Assembly: GCA_964461765.1 (NCBI GenBank)
Contig: CAYWVS010000003.1
Coordinates: 9,366-73,365 of the forward strand
Origin: JAVVUJ01 sp964461765
GTDB lineage: Bacteria > Bacillota > Clostridia > Peptostreptococcales > Anaerovoracaceae
Direction: 5' to 3'
DNA length: 64,000 nt
Made by a program: the position numbers and the translations under genes. The notes under the pieces are model-generated. The model was not told where the DNA came from and did not search any database. It saw nothing but the letters and a program-made list of their open reading frames with translations. Below, piece by piece: positions 34,733-43,037 of this stretch (positions are counted from its first letter, which is position 1; each line of letters begins with the position of its first letter).

Positions 34733-36964
34733 ATGGATTCTTGGAATGGATTTAAAGGTAATTTATGGAAAACAGAAGTAAACGTTAGAGATTTTATACA
34801 AGAAAATTATACACCCTATGAGGGTGATGAATCTTTTTTAGTTGGTGCCACAGAGGCCACGCAAACATTATGGAAAAAAGTATTGCATTACTATGACCTT
34901 GAGAGAAAAAATGGCGGTGTTTATAAGGTGGATACAAAGGTACCCTCAACCATAACATCCCACAAACCCGGATATATAGAAAAAGACTTGGAAAAAATTG
35001 TGGGTTTGCAAACTGACGAACCTCTAAAAAGAGCTATTTTCCCAAGAGGTGGTCTTCCAGCATTGGAAGAAGCTTTAGAAAGTTATGGTTATACACTGGA
35101 TGAAGCCATAAAAGAGATTTACACTCGTTATGCCAAAACTCACAATGCAGGGGTAATGGATGTCTATACACCGGAAATCAAAAAGGCGTGCAATGCAGGA
35201 ATCATTACAGGCTTGCCTGATAATTATGGAAGAGGAAGACATATCGGTGATTATAGAAGAATTGCCCTTTATGGACTTGACTATATTATCTCTCAAAAGG
35301 AACAAGAGTTTCAATTACTGGAGCCGGGAGAAATTACACCTGAAATAATTCAACAGAGAGAGGAAATTGCTGAACAATTAAAATGTTTGGAAGAATTCCT
35401 CAAAATGTGTATAGACTATGGCTTTGATGTATCCAAGCCTGCCGGCACAGCTCAAGAGGCGATTCAATTTATATATTTTACTATATTGGCTGCGGGAAAA
35501 CATCATGATGGAGTAACCATTTCCCTGGGGCGTACGGCTACTTTTGTGGATATTTATATTGAAAGGGATTTGAGAAATGGTGTCATTACAGAAGTAGAAG
35601 CTCAGGAGCTGATCGATCACTTCATTATGAAGCTGAGAATCATCCGTTTCCTAAGGTCTCCAAGTTACAATGAACTGTTTTCAGGAGACCCTACTTGGAT
35701 TACAGAATCCTTGGGAGGTATGGGAATTGACGGAAGAGTAATGGTAACGAAAACTTCCTACCGTTATCTTCACACCCTATACAACTTAGGCGTTGGACCT
35801 GAGCCAAATTTGACTATACTTTGGTCTGAGCGTTTGCCGGAAACTTGGAAGAAGTACTGTGCCAAGGTATCCATTGAAACATCTGCCATTCAATATGAAA
35901 ATGATGATTTAATGAGACCTCAGTTTGGTGACGATTATGCCATCTCAGGGTGTGTAGGTGCATTGGAAATAGGTAAGGCAACTCAATACTTCGGAGCTCG
36001 TATCAACCTGCCAAAAGCACTTTTATATGCCATTAACGGAGGAGTTGATGAAAAAACCGGAGAGCAGATTTCTCCAAAATTTGCGCCAATTACCTCAGAT
36101 TATCTTGATTTTGACGAAGTGTTAGAAAGATTTTATCAAATTCAAAAATGGCTTGTAAGCATTTACGTTCCCGCGGTAAACATGATCCATTATATGCATG
36201 ATAAATATGCCTATGAGGCTTTCCAAATGTCACTTCATGACTTAAATATTAAACGCTATGAAACCTTTGGTGTAGCGGGGCTTGCCATTGCGGTTGATTC
36301 CCTTATGGCTATAAAAAATGCGAAGGTAAAAGTCATCCGAAATGATCAAGGAATTGCTGTAGATTTCCAAACCATAGGAAGCTACGTTCCGTTTGGAAAC
36401 AGCAATGAAGAAACAGATCAAATGGCAGTTAAACTAACCAGAGATTTTTACAAAATGGTCAGCACTCATAAGATGTATCGAAACGCTAAGCCTACTTTTT
36501 CCATTTTAACCATTACCTCAAATGTGGTGTATGGAAAAATGACCGGGGCAACCCCTTGCGGAAGACCTGCGGACGCTCCCTTCTCGCCAGGTGCAAATCC
36601 CATGAACGGAAGAGATACCAATGGTTCGGTGGCTTCCTTAACCTCTGTCAGTGAGTTGCCCTACGGATGTGCCAGCGATGGAATTTCATATACCTTTGCC
36701 ATAGCACCTCCTGCCTTGGGAAAAGATATTCCTACCAGAAGAGATAACCTTGTAAATCTGTTGGACGGATATTTTACGCCTAACGGAGGTCAGCACTTAA
36801 ATGTGAATGTATTTGACCGATCTCTACTGGAAGATGCCATGGAACATCCGGAACAATATCCTCAGCTCACCATAAGAGTATCGGGATACGCTGTAAATTT
36901 TGTTAAATTAACAAAGGAACAGCAGCTAGATGTTATTTCCAGAACCATTAATGAAAGAGTCTAA
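34733..36964 (+). CDS. Pyruvate-formate-lyase-like glycyl radical enzyme lacking one PFL cysteine
   Basis: A 743-residue glycyl radical enzyme closely following the PFL scaffold. The radical Gly is Gly718 in IRVSGYAVNF. Pyruvate-binding Args of E. coli PFL (R176, R435) correspond to the Arg in YGRGRHIGDYRR and to Arg423 in FGARINL. The active-site loop reads ISGCVGAL: Cys407 matches PFL Cys419, but the neighbouring Cys418 position is Gly406 and the following Ser-Pro is Gly-Ala. PFL needs Cys418 to carry the acetyl group, so ordinary PFL activity is unlikely. The Glu found after the Cys in eliminases (GCVE) is also missing. It is first in an operon with its activase, an enolase-superfamily enzyme, BCCT transporter and VOC-like protein. 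Function open. Confidence 0.9.
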   Translation: MDSWNGFKGNLWKTEVNVRDFIQENYTPYEGDESFLVGATEATQTLWKKVLHYYDLERKNGGVYKVDTKVPSTITSHKPGYIEKDLEKIVGLQTDEPLKRAIFPRGGLPALEEALESYGYTLDEAIKEIYTRYAKTHNAGVMDVYTPEIKKACNAGIITGLPDNYGRGRHIGDYRRIALYGLDYIISQKEQEFQLLEPGEITPEIIQQREEIAEQLKCLEEFLKMCIDYGFDVSKPAGTAQEAIQFIYFTILAAGKHHDGVTISLGRTATFVDIYIERDLRNGVITEVEAQELIDHFIMKLRIIRFLRSPSYNELFSGDPTWITESLGGMGIDGRVMVTKTSYRYLHTLYNLGVGPEPNLTILWSERLPETWKKYCAKVSIETSAIQYENDDLMRPQFGDDYAISGCVGALEIGKATQYFGARINLPKALLYAINGGVDEKTGEQISPKFAPITSDYLDFDEVLERFYQIQKWLVSIYVPAVNMIHYMHDKYAYEAFQMSLHDLNIKRYETFGVAGLAIAVDSLMAIKNAKVKVIRNDQGIAVDFQTIGSYVPFGNSNEETDQMAVKLTRDFYKMVSTHKMYRNAKPTFSILTITSNVVYGKMTGATPCGRPADAPFSPGANPMNGRDTNGSVASLTSVSELPYGCASDGISYTFAIAPPALGKDIPTRRDNLVNLLDGYFTPNGGQHLNVNVFDRSLLEDAMEHPEQYPQLTIRVSGYAVNFVKLTKEQQLDVISRTINERV

Positions 36965-36971
36965 GTGAACT

Positions 36972-37718
36972 ATGAGTTTTAACAAAACTAATCCGACTAT
37001 GGGAAAAATTCATTCTTTTGAAAGCTTTGGCACTGTTGACGGTCCCGGATTACGGCTTGTGGTTTTTATGCAAGGATGTACTTTTAGATGTCTGTATTGT
37101 CACAACCCTGATACTTTTGAGTTAAACGCCGCTCCTTTTTTAGTAAACCCTGAAGAAGTATTTGAAAAAATGCAAAAATTTAAGCCTTACTATAAAAAAG
37201 GAGGGGTGACGGTTTCAGGGGGGGAACCTTTGCTTCAGTCTACATTTGTAAAAGAGCTGTTTCAACTGTGTAAGGAGGATGACATCCACACTGCACTTGA
37301 TACGGCAGGTTCCGTTTTGACAGATGAAGTAAAGGAACTGTTGGAATACACGGACTTGGTGCTGTTGGATATAAAATGTATGGATCCTGACCTGCATAAA
37401 GTGCTTACGGGGCATCCTCTTAAGCCTACTCTGGATTTTGCGGAATACTTATCTGATCAGAAAATTCCCACATGGATTCGTTACGTTTTAGTACCGGGTA
37501 TTACGGATGAAGAAAAGCTAATAAAAGAGCATGCAGACTATATTTGTAAATTAAAAAATGTAGAAAGAGTTGAAATTTTACCCTTTCACAAGCTTGGGAT
37601 TCACAAATACGAAAAACTTGGCTTAGAGTACCCCTTAAAAGACATAGAATCACCCACTTTACAGCAAGTAGAGCACACAAAGAATATATATAGAGGCAGA
37701 GGGCTGAAGGTTACATAG
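36972..37718 (+). CDS. Glycyl-radical-enzyme activating enzyme (PflA type, radical SAM)
   Basis: A 248-residue radical SAM protein that installs the glycyl radical on the preceding gene product. The cluster motif is CTFRCLYC (CX3CX2C) within FMQGCTFRCLYCHNPD; the SAM-binding GGE is in VTVSGGEPLLQ. The protein is the length of PFL activase and has no extra ferredoxin-like insert, unlike activases of many dehydratase-type GREs. It lies 7 bases after the GRE gene. The start at 36972 has no clear ribosome site, which suggests coupling to the GRE; an internal ATG at 36999 is the alternative. Confidence 0.94.
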   Translation: MSFNKTNPTMGKIHSFESFGTVDGPGLRLVVFMQGCTFRCLYCHNPDTFELNAAPFLVNPEEVFEKMQKFKPYYKKGGVTVSGGEPLLQSTFVKELFQLCKEDDIHTALDTAGSVLTDEVKELLEYTDLVLLDIKCMDPDLHKVLTGHPLKPTLDFAEYLSDQKIPTWIRYVLVPGITDEEKLIKEHADYICKLKNVERVEILPFHKLGIHKYEKLGLEYPLKDIESPTLQQVEHTKNIYRGRGLKVT

Positions 37719-37925
37719 TCTGCCTTTCGTCCACTACCAAGGAGCAGCTGGATTTGACAAAAGTCAGTGGACAATCAAATTGCTAATTGCTTGTCTTCCC
37801 ATTAATACAAATTAGTAAGCGTAGAGGAGGGAGAATTTTAGCTTATGTATTAATGAATGGTATAGTATAAAATTTTGTATACAGTATTTTAAATATGTTA
37901 TATAAGTAAAAAAGGAGAGAAACTC

Positions 37926-39092
37926 ATGGGAAACAATATAAAGTCTATTGAATTCATCAGATTGGATGTTCCGGCTTCAGGATGGAGTGAAAATACCAAC
38001 GTAATAAAGGTTACGGATGAAAATGGACTATACGGAATAGGAGAAGCAGATGGTTCTCCTAATGTAATAAAGGCTTATAGTGAGCTTGAAACAGAACATT
38101 TTCAACTTACCAATATTTGCGAGGTAGCCATTGGCAGAGATCCTATGGAATTTAAAGCAATTTGGGATGACATGTATGACAAAAGCAAATGGGTAGGCTC
38201 AAGAGGCGTGGGAATTTTTGCAATGTCAGGAATAGATATGGCACTGTATGACCTTGCCGGAAAACAACATAATCTCCCTGTGTATAAACTTTTGGGAGGA
38301 AAGCACAGAGATGTGGTTACACCATATTTTACTCTTTACCCTTCTCATAACTTAGAAAATCCTACCGCAGATGATTACATCAGGATGTATGAGCCTTTAT
38401 GTGCAAAAGCCAGAGAAAAAGGTTGCAAAGCAGTTAAGGTATGCTTATCTCCGGGAGTTATTTCCATTCACGATGATAAAGAAGTGGTAAGATACATAAA
38501 AGCTCTCAGAAAGCAACTGGGGGATGATATTAAACTTCTAATCGATTTCCTTTATCGCTGGAATGACTGGCAGGCTGCACGTTGGACACTGAATAAATTA
38601 GAAGAGACAGACATTTATTTGGCAGAAGCTGTATTGCAGCATGATGATTTGGAAGGTCATAAGAAGCTTGCCAATACAGTAAGCACCAGAATCGGAGCTT
38701 GCGAAATGATGACAACTCATTATGAAATCATGGAATGGGTAAAAAACACGAATATATCAGCTATTCAGTTAGACTGCAATAGAGCCGGAGGGCTTACGGC
38801 TATCATGAGAATACAGGAGCTTTGCGATAATTATAACGTGCAATTAATGCCTCATGGATGGGCAACAGGAATTACAGGCGCTGCAATGAGACATTTTGGA
38901 ATGGCTAGCAGAACCAGTATGCATCCTGAATATTTACATAGCGATTTTTGGCCAGGTGAGTTAATTAACAACTTAACATTAGATGATCCTGAAATTATCG
39001 ATGGAACTGTTGCGGGAAGCGAAGAACCCGGACTTGGTATGAAAATCAACAAAGAATACTTCAAGGAAAAGACAGGAGTTACGTTAGAGTAA
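37926..39092 (+). CDS. Enolase-superfamily (mandelate racemase type) enzyme with K-x-C motif
   Basis: A 388-residue enzyme of the mandelate racemase/muconate lactonising superfamily, which abstracts a proton next to a carboxylate. Predicted metal ligands are Asp207 (LLIDFLYRW), Glu234 (LAEAVLQ) and Glu260 (GACEMM). A His310-Asp283 dyad (PHGWATG, QLDCNRAGG) has the 27-residue spacing of mandelate racemase. The second barrel strand reads K171-V-C173 instead of the usual K-x-K, so the base on that side is Lys171 only. It could be a dehydratase or an epimerase. It follows the GRE activase after 207 bases, with AAGGAG upstream, and precedes a BCCT transporter. Confidence 0.87.
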   Translation: MGNNIKSIEFIRLDVPASGWSENTNVIKVTDENGLYGIGEADGSPNVIKAYSELETEHFQLTNICEVAIGRDPMEFKAIWDDMYDKSKWVGSRGVGIFAMSGIDMALYDLAGKQHNLPVYKLLGGKHRDVVTPYFTLYPSHNLENPTADDYIRMYEPLCAKAREKGCKAVKVCLSPGVISIHDDKEVVRYIKALRKQLGDDIKLLIDFLYRWNDWQAARWTLNKLEETDIYLAEAVLQHDDLEGHKKLANTVSTRIGACEMMTTHYEIMEWVKNTNISAIQLDCNRAGGLTAIMRIQELCDNYNVQLMPHGWATGITGAAMRHFGMASRTSMHPEYLHSDFWPGELINNLTLDDPEIIDGTVAGSEEPGLGMKINKEYFKEKTGVTLE

Positions 39093-39117
39093 AATTTCAT
39101 TGTTTGACTACTTACCT

Positions 39118-39141
39118 AAGGGACTCCGAAAGGAGACCCTT
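39118..39141 (+). other. GAAA-capped hairpin between enolase and BCCT genes
   Basis: AAGGG-A-CTCC-GAAA-GGAG-A-CCCTT forms a stable stem with one internal A/A mismatch and a tetraloop. No T-run follows, so partial termination or mRNA stabilisation is more likely than a full stop. Confidence 0.5.
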
Positions 39142-39196
39142 CACAGAATTTATTTAAAAGATTATATATAATATTTAATTAAGGAGGCCAAGTTTA

Positions 39197-40777
39197 ATGG
39201 AAAGTACTAGTAACATAACAAAGAGATCCATAGATATTGTTGCAGTAGTAATTGTTTTTATCGTAGTTTTAATGTTAGGGTCTTGGTTAATTCTGAAACC
39301 TGAAGCGGCAGTGTCAACCATCAATGCCATACAAGGAGCTTCAATCAAAGTATTGACGCCATTCTATTTATGGTTAGGTCTGGCATGTCTGATCTATATT
39401 ATCTATTTCTCTTTTTCCAAATATGGAAATATCAGATTTGGAAATGGAAAGCCTGAATTTAATACCTTCAACTGGCTTGTAATGATGTTTTGCGCCGGTA
39501 TGGGATCCAGCATGATGCTTTGGTCCATCGTGGAACCTTTGTATTATGTTTCCGGCCCTCCTATGGGTGCAGAGCCTTTCAGCAACAAGGCATATGAGTT
39601 GGCAGGTACATACGGAATTTATCACTGGACATTTATTGCGTGGGCATTTTTTGCAGTAGGTGCCATTCCGCTCTGTTACAGATTCTATATATTAAAGAAA
39701 CCGGGGTTATCTTTATCCGCAGCTTGCGAAGGTGTTTTGGGTGATACCATCTACGGTCCTATTGGAAAACTTATAGAAATTATTGTAGTGTTTGGTATTT
39801 TAGGAGGTCACGGTACAACTCTTGTATTGGGAATTCCTATGATTCAAAACAATGTTGCGAATCTCTTTGGAGTCCCTGATACATTGGCAACAGGTATTAT
39901 TCTCATCGCCATTGTTACGGGACTGTTCATGGCAAGCTCTTGGTTGGGTTTAGACAAAGGGATGAAAAACCTTTCAAAATATAATGCCTATTTTGCTATC
40001 GCTTTAGCTGTATATTTCTTGGCTGTTGGCCCCACTCTTTTTCAATTGGAGTTATTTACCAATGCTATGGGATATATGACTAATAACTTCTTATTTATGA
40101 GCTTGTGGACGGATCCTGTTGCACAGGGTGGTTTCCCCGGGGGTTGGACTGCATTTTACTGGGCTTGGTGGCTTGCATTAGGTCCATGGATGTGGATTTT
40201 TACCACAAGGATTTCCAGAGGAAGAACACTTCGGGGAATTATGATGGGGATGGTAATCGCCGGAAGTGCAGGCTGTATGCTTTATTTCTGCGCATTAGGT
40301 GGTTACACTTTAGACATTCAGCTTGGTGGTCAATTGGATTTGGTTGCTGTTCTCAATGAAAGTGGTCAGCCTCAAACTATTACAAACGTGGTGTTGACCC
40401 TCCCTGCAGGTCAAGTAGTCTTATTTGTTTGGGCTATTATCGCCATTATCTTTTTAGCTACAACCTTAGATTCCTCTTCCTATACTTTGGCTGCAACTAC
40501 TACTATTGGATTGCGTCAAGGAGAGAATCCAGCCAGATTGTTTAAGCTTTTCTGGGCTGTAATGTTAGCTGTAGTTCCTTGCAGTCTATTATTTGCAGGA
40601 GCTAACTTAAAAGCGTTCCAATCTATGGCGATTTTAACAGCGACTCCAATCGCTATTTTTACCATCATTGCTTTGATCGGTGGTGCTAAATGGATTTTCC
40701 GTGATTATGCAGGATTAACTAAAGAACAAATTATCCTACAGGAAAATAAGAAAATCAATATGCCTGTGGAAGAATAA
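39197..40777 (+). CDS. BCCT-family transporter (betaine/carnitine/choline type)
   Basis: A 526-residue membrane protein with about 12 hydrophobic segments. The BCCT signature is in the centre: GGFPGGWTAFYWAWWLALGP followed by W-x-x-x-F-T-T-R-I-S-R-G-R-T, with the Trp/aromatic box that binds quaternary ammonium groups. Members carry glycine betaine, carnitine, choline, other betaines or sulfonium zwitterions. AAGGAGG precedes the ATG. As it sits in the GRE operon, its substrate is probably what the GRE or enolase-type enzyme works on; this is inference. Confidence 0.93.
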   Translation: MESTSNITKRSIDIVAVVIVFIVVLMLGSWLILKPEAAVSTINAIQGASIKVLTPFYLWLGLACLIYIIYFSFSKYGNIRFGNGKPEFNTFNWLVMMFCAGMGSSMMLWSIVEPLYYVSGPPMGAEPFSNKAYELAGTYGIYHWTFIAWAFFAVGAIPLCYRFYILKKPGLSLSAACEGVLGDTIYGPIGKLIEIIVVFGILGGHGTTLVLGIPMIQNNVANLFGVPDTLATGIILIAIVTGLFMASSWLGLDKGMKNLSKYNAYFAIALAVYFLAVGPTLFQLELFTNAMGYMTNNFLFMSLWTDPVAQGGFPGGWTAFYWAWWLALGPWMWIFTTRISRGRTLRGIMMGMVIAGSAGCMLYFCALGGYTLDIQLGGQLDLVAVLNESGQPQTITNVVLTLPAGQVVLFVWAIIAIIFLATTLDSSSYTLAATTTIGLRQGENPARLFKLFWAVMLAVVPCSLLFAGANLKAFQSMAILTATPIAIFTIIALIGGAKWIFRDYAGLTKEQIILQENKKINMPVEE

Positions 40778-40786
40778 TTAATTTTT

Positions 40787-40834
40787 AACCTGTCAATGAG
40801 GCAAATAAAATTATTTTCCAATCATTGATAGGTT
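40787..40834 (+). other. Intercistronic inverted repeat after the BCCT gene
   Basis: AACCTGTCAATGA pairs with TCATTGATAGGTT (13 bp, one mismatch) across 22 bases, ending in AGTTTT. A possible partial terminator; the next gene starts 25 bases later. Confidence 0.5.
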
Positions 40835-40859
40835 AGTTTTAAGATAAAGAGGTTTTATT

Positions 40860-41183
40860 ATGAAATTTTTACATTTAGGGATACCTACAAAAGAAAAACT
40901 TGAAGACAAAAAGTATGCTTATGTAGAAAAAATAAAGTTATACATAACCAATCCTGACGATCACGAATACAAGCTTCAATTTGCATGGGTAGCTCCGGAT
41001 TCTCCGCTACCGGAAATCGTCAGAAAAGAAAATCATTTATCCGTTCAGGTGGGCAATATAGACGAATCTCTCGAGGAATTTGACTATGTTGCATACCCGC
41101 CGGTGGCAGTAAATGAAAAGCTGAAAATTTGTTTTGCGGTGAAAGACAATGTTCTTTTTGAACTAACTGAATATTTAAATTAG
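40860..41183 (+). CDS. Small VOC-like (glyoxalase-fold) protein, unknown function
   Basis: A 107-residue protein starting MKFLHLGIPT and containing HEYKLQFAWVAPDSPLPEIVRKENHLSVQVGNIDE and an ending FAVKDNVLFELTEYL, which looks like one module of the vicinal-oxygen-chelate fold seen in glyoxalases and methylmalonyl-CoA epimerases. Candidate metal ligands are His in FLHLG, His in ENHLSVQ and Glu in LFELTEY. It is the last gene of the GRE operon. The fold is suggested by pattern only, so I leave the function open. Confidence 0.6.
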   Translation: MKFLHLGIPTKEKLEDKKYAYVEKIKLYITNPDDHEYKLQFAWVAPDSPLPEIVRKENHLSVQVGNIDESLEEFDYVAYPPVAVNEKLKICFAVKDNVLFELTEYLN

Positions 41184-41193
41184 TTAAAGATAC

Positions 41194-41318
41194 TTGACAT
41201 CTATTTTAAATGTGATAATATAATAGATAAATGAGGTTACCGCTTTTACAGTGGCGGTCAATCCCTATATTTAAGGAATAGAGTCGCCTAGCTAAAAGTT
41301 AGGCGGTTTCTACTTTTT
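41194..41318 (+). ncRNA. Candidate antitoxin-type small RNA
   Basis: TTGACA (41194) with AT-rich -10 candidates at 41214-41224 precedes a short structured stretch, ACCGC/GCGGT at about 41239-41257, and ends in a terminator CGCCTAGCT-AAA-AGTTAGGCG (41284-41304) followed by TTTCTACTTTTT. The layout matches antitoxin RNAs of Firmicutes type I systems with holin-like toxins, whose 3' end overlaps the toxin message on the opposite strand, where a toxin remnant is found here. Class assignment is from memory of the pattern. Confidence 0.45.
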
Positions 41319-41391
41319 ACGAGAATATATCATCAAACAGATTGTGATTACTCCTATAATTACTAAGCAAAAATAGCATTAACGAAAACAT
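41310..41391 (-). pseudogene. Frameshifted remnant of a small holin-like type I toxin
   Basis: On the minus strand one frame reads LVIIGVITICLMIYSRKK and a TAG at 41310-41312, the hydrophobic helix plus basic tail typical of holin-like type I toxins. The ATG at 41391 opens a different frame (MFSLMLFLLS), so an indel separates the two halves and no intact toxin is encoded. The convergent RNA candidate at 41194 supports the reading. Confidence 0.45.
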
Positions 41392-41524
41392 ATTTCAAGG
41401 GTTTTATAATTTAATTCAGCTAAATTGTCATATTTCCTAAGCAGAATAAGCATATTGTGTGAAAATAAAGTATAGTAAAATAATGTTGTAGTTATACAGC
41501 ATTATTTTTGTGAAGGAGGAAATT

Positions 41525-41689
41525 ATGAGCAATACTAACTTGACACCGGGAAGTGAAACGAAGCTTAAAAGAACTCTGACCCTTCCCCTATTGATTATCT
41601 TTGGACTGGCATATTTGGCGCCTACAGTTGTTTTTAACTATTACGGCATGTTCACACAAATGACGGAGGGAATGTACACCCCCTTATAA
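41525..41689 (+). pseudogene. Truncated N-terminus of an APC amino-acid permease
   Basis: A 54-residue frame with a good AAGGAGG site: the sequence KRTLTLPLLIIFGLAYLAPTVVFNYYG matches the first membrane segment of amino acid-polyamine-organocation permeases, but it stops where several hundred residues should follow. It is the start of a deleted permease gene. Confidence 0.6.
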
Positions 41690-41841
41690 ATAAGGCGAAT
41701 AAATCCACAGAAAAAATAACACGAAAGAAAACAATTCATATAGAAGTGAACGACGAAGACCATATTGAAGAGATCATAAGGATCATCGATGAGTCACTTA
41801 AAAAAAAGTTCGGTCAAGCTGATTTCACCATTGTAAATTAA
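41689..41841 (+). pseudogene. C-terminal fragment of an unidentified gene
   Basis: A 50-codon stretch without a start reads KTIHIEVNDEDHIEEIIRII followed by a Lys-rich helix, and ends at TAA 41839. It begins in another frame within the stop of the permease fragment. It looks like the tail of another deleted gene; I cannot name the family. The 41184-41943 gap therefore holds only remnants. Confidence 0.35.
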
Positions 41842-41943
41842 AAGTAATGTATGAAGTATTTAGAAATGAAAAAAGCAAGTAGTCTTTGAGGAAAATAAAC
41901 TTTAGAGAGATAATGTGAATGATGATGGATACCATGGCATAAA

Positions 41944-42876
41944 TCACTTAGCAAGGATAAAAGAGACATATAGGGGAATGGTGATAAAACATACCAATGT
42001 GCTGAGGGAGACCAGTTTGGCAGCATATGCCTTTTCTACATTATAATATTCCGCCAGAATGGATGTCTGCATGTGGCATGGCATGGTTGCCGTAAGCATA
42101 AAAACTTGAAAGGCGAGACCATCCACGTGAAAAAAACGTAGTAGAATATACATATAAATAGGGCTTAATAGGAATTTCCCTAACAGTATAAATAACTCAT
42201 CCTTTGATATTTTTAAAGATTTTTTAGAAAAGGATACCATATTAGCGCCTATGGCGAGAATAGACAAGGGAACGCAAAGACCTCCCATGTATCGTAAAGA
42301 CAAATCTAAAACGTAAGGTATTTTTAAAGAGAATTCTACCAGAAGAAAACCTATGAGAACTCCAATTAATCCGGGATTGATGATTTTTTTTAAGGGATTT
42401 GTTTTTTGAATTTGATCTATAGAGGAAGCTTTGCTGATTTCGTAAGCTCCTAAACTCCAAAAGGTTGTTAAAGTGACGATGTAAAACACAAAGAGGTAGG
42501 GGAGTCCTGCTTGTCCAAACACAATCTCATTGATAGGAAGTCCTATAAATATGGTATTGGAAAAGGTAAAGGTCACTTCAAAAATAGTCTTCTTGCCTGA
42601 TTGTAGCCCAAGCAATTTGGATAGTACTTTTCCCGTGAGGAATAGTAAAAAGGTATAAAAAAGGATAATGCATAGGTAAAATAGGGATTGTCGCAGTAGT
42701 TCCGAGGTAAATCTATCGCTGATACTGATCACCGCAAGAGCAGGAGCCGCAATTTTTACACAGACGGTAGAAAAAACCGAACCAGTGGTTTCCGGCCAGA
42801 GCTTTTTATATGTAAAGAAATATCCAATACTTAAAATTATAAAAATAGTTAAAACACTGTAAATTCCATTAATCAA
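41944..42876 (-). CDS. AEC (auxin efflux carrier) family transporter
   Basis: A 310-residue protein with ten hydrophobic segments arranged five plus five, typical of AEC carriers, which in bacteria move malate, malonate or other organic acids. The pattern KIAAPALAVISISD in the first half and CVPLSILAIGANM in the second are the crossing-helix regions. The TTG at 42876 follows AAGGAG. It reads in the same direction as lplA upstream, 161 bases away, with a hairpin between, so co-transcription is uncertain. The carried compound is unknown. Confidence 0.88.
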   Translation of the reverse strand: MINGIYSVLTIFIILSIGYFFTYKKLWPETTGSVFSTVCVKIAAPALAVISISDRFTSELLRQSLFYLCIILFYTFLLFLTGKVLSKLLGLQSGKKTIFEVTFTFSNTIFIGLPINEIVFGQAGLPYLFVFYIVTLTTFWSLGAYEISKASSIDQIQKTNPLKKIINPGLIGVLIGFLLVEFSLKIPYVLDLSLRYMGGLCVPLSILAIGANMVSFSKKSLKISKDELFILLGKFLLSPIYMYILLRFFHVDGLAFQVFMLTATMPCHMQTSILAEYYNVEKAYAAKLVSLSTLVCFITIPLYVSFILAK

Positions 42877-42990
42877 TTTTTACTCCTTATCAAATGGGAA
42901 AGTGAAAGCTCCTACTAACTGCCACAAAGTAACAAAGTGAGCAATTCTGTAATATAAAGGCATATTTCTTATAGTATATTATGGCTATTT

Positions 42991-43015
42991 CCCTTATTCA
43001 AATATAGAATAAGGG
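42991..43015. terminator. Hairpin between lplA and the AEC gene
   Basis: Perfect 9-bp repeat CCCTTATTC / GAATAAGGG with a 7-base loop, just after the lplA stop. It lacks a clear T-run on the minus strand, so termination may be partial. Confidence 0.5.
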
Positions 43016-43037
43016 ATTGATTAGCCAACCCAGCAAA

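Noticed and set aside
34733..36964. Calling the glycyl radical enzyme pyruvate formate-lyase (pflB)
   Set aside because: Overall similarity is high, but the Cys-Cys pair required for acetyl transfer is Gly-Cys.
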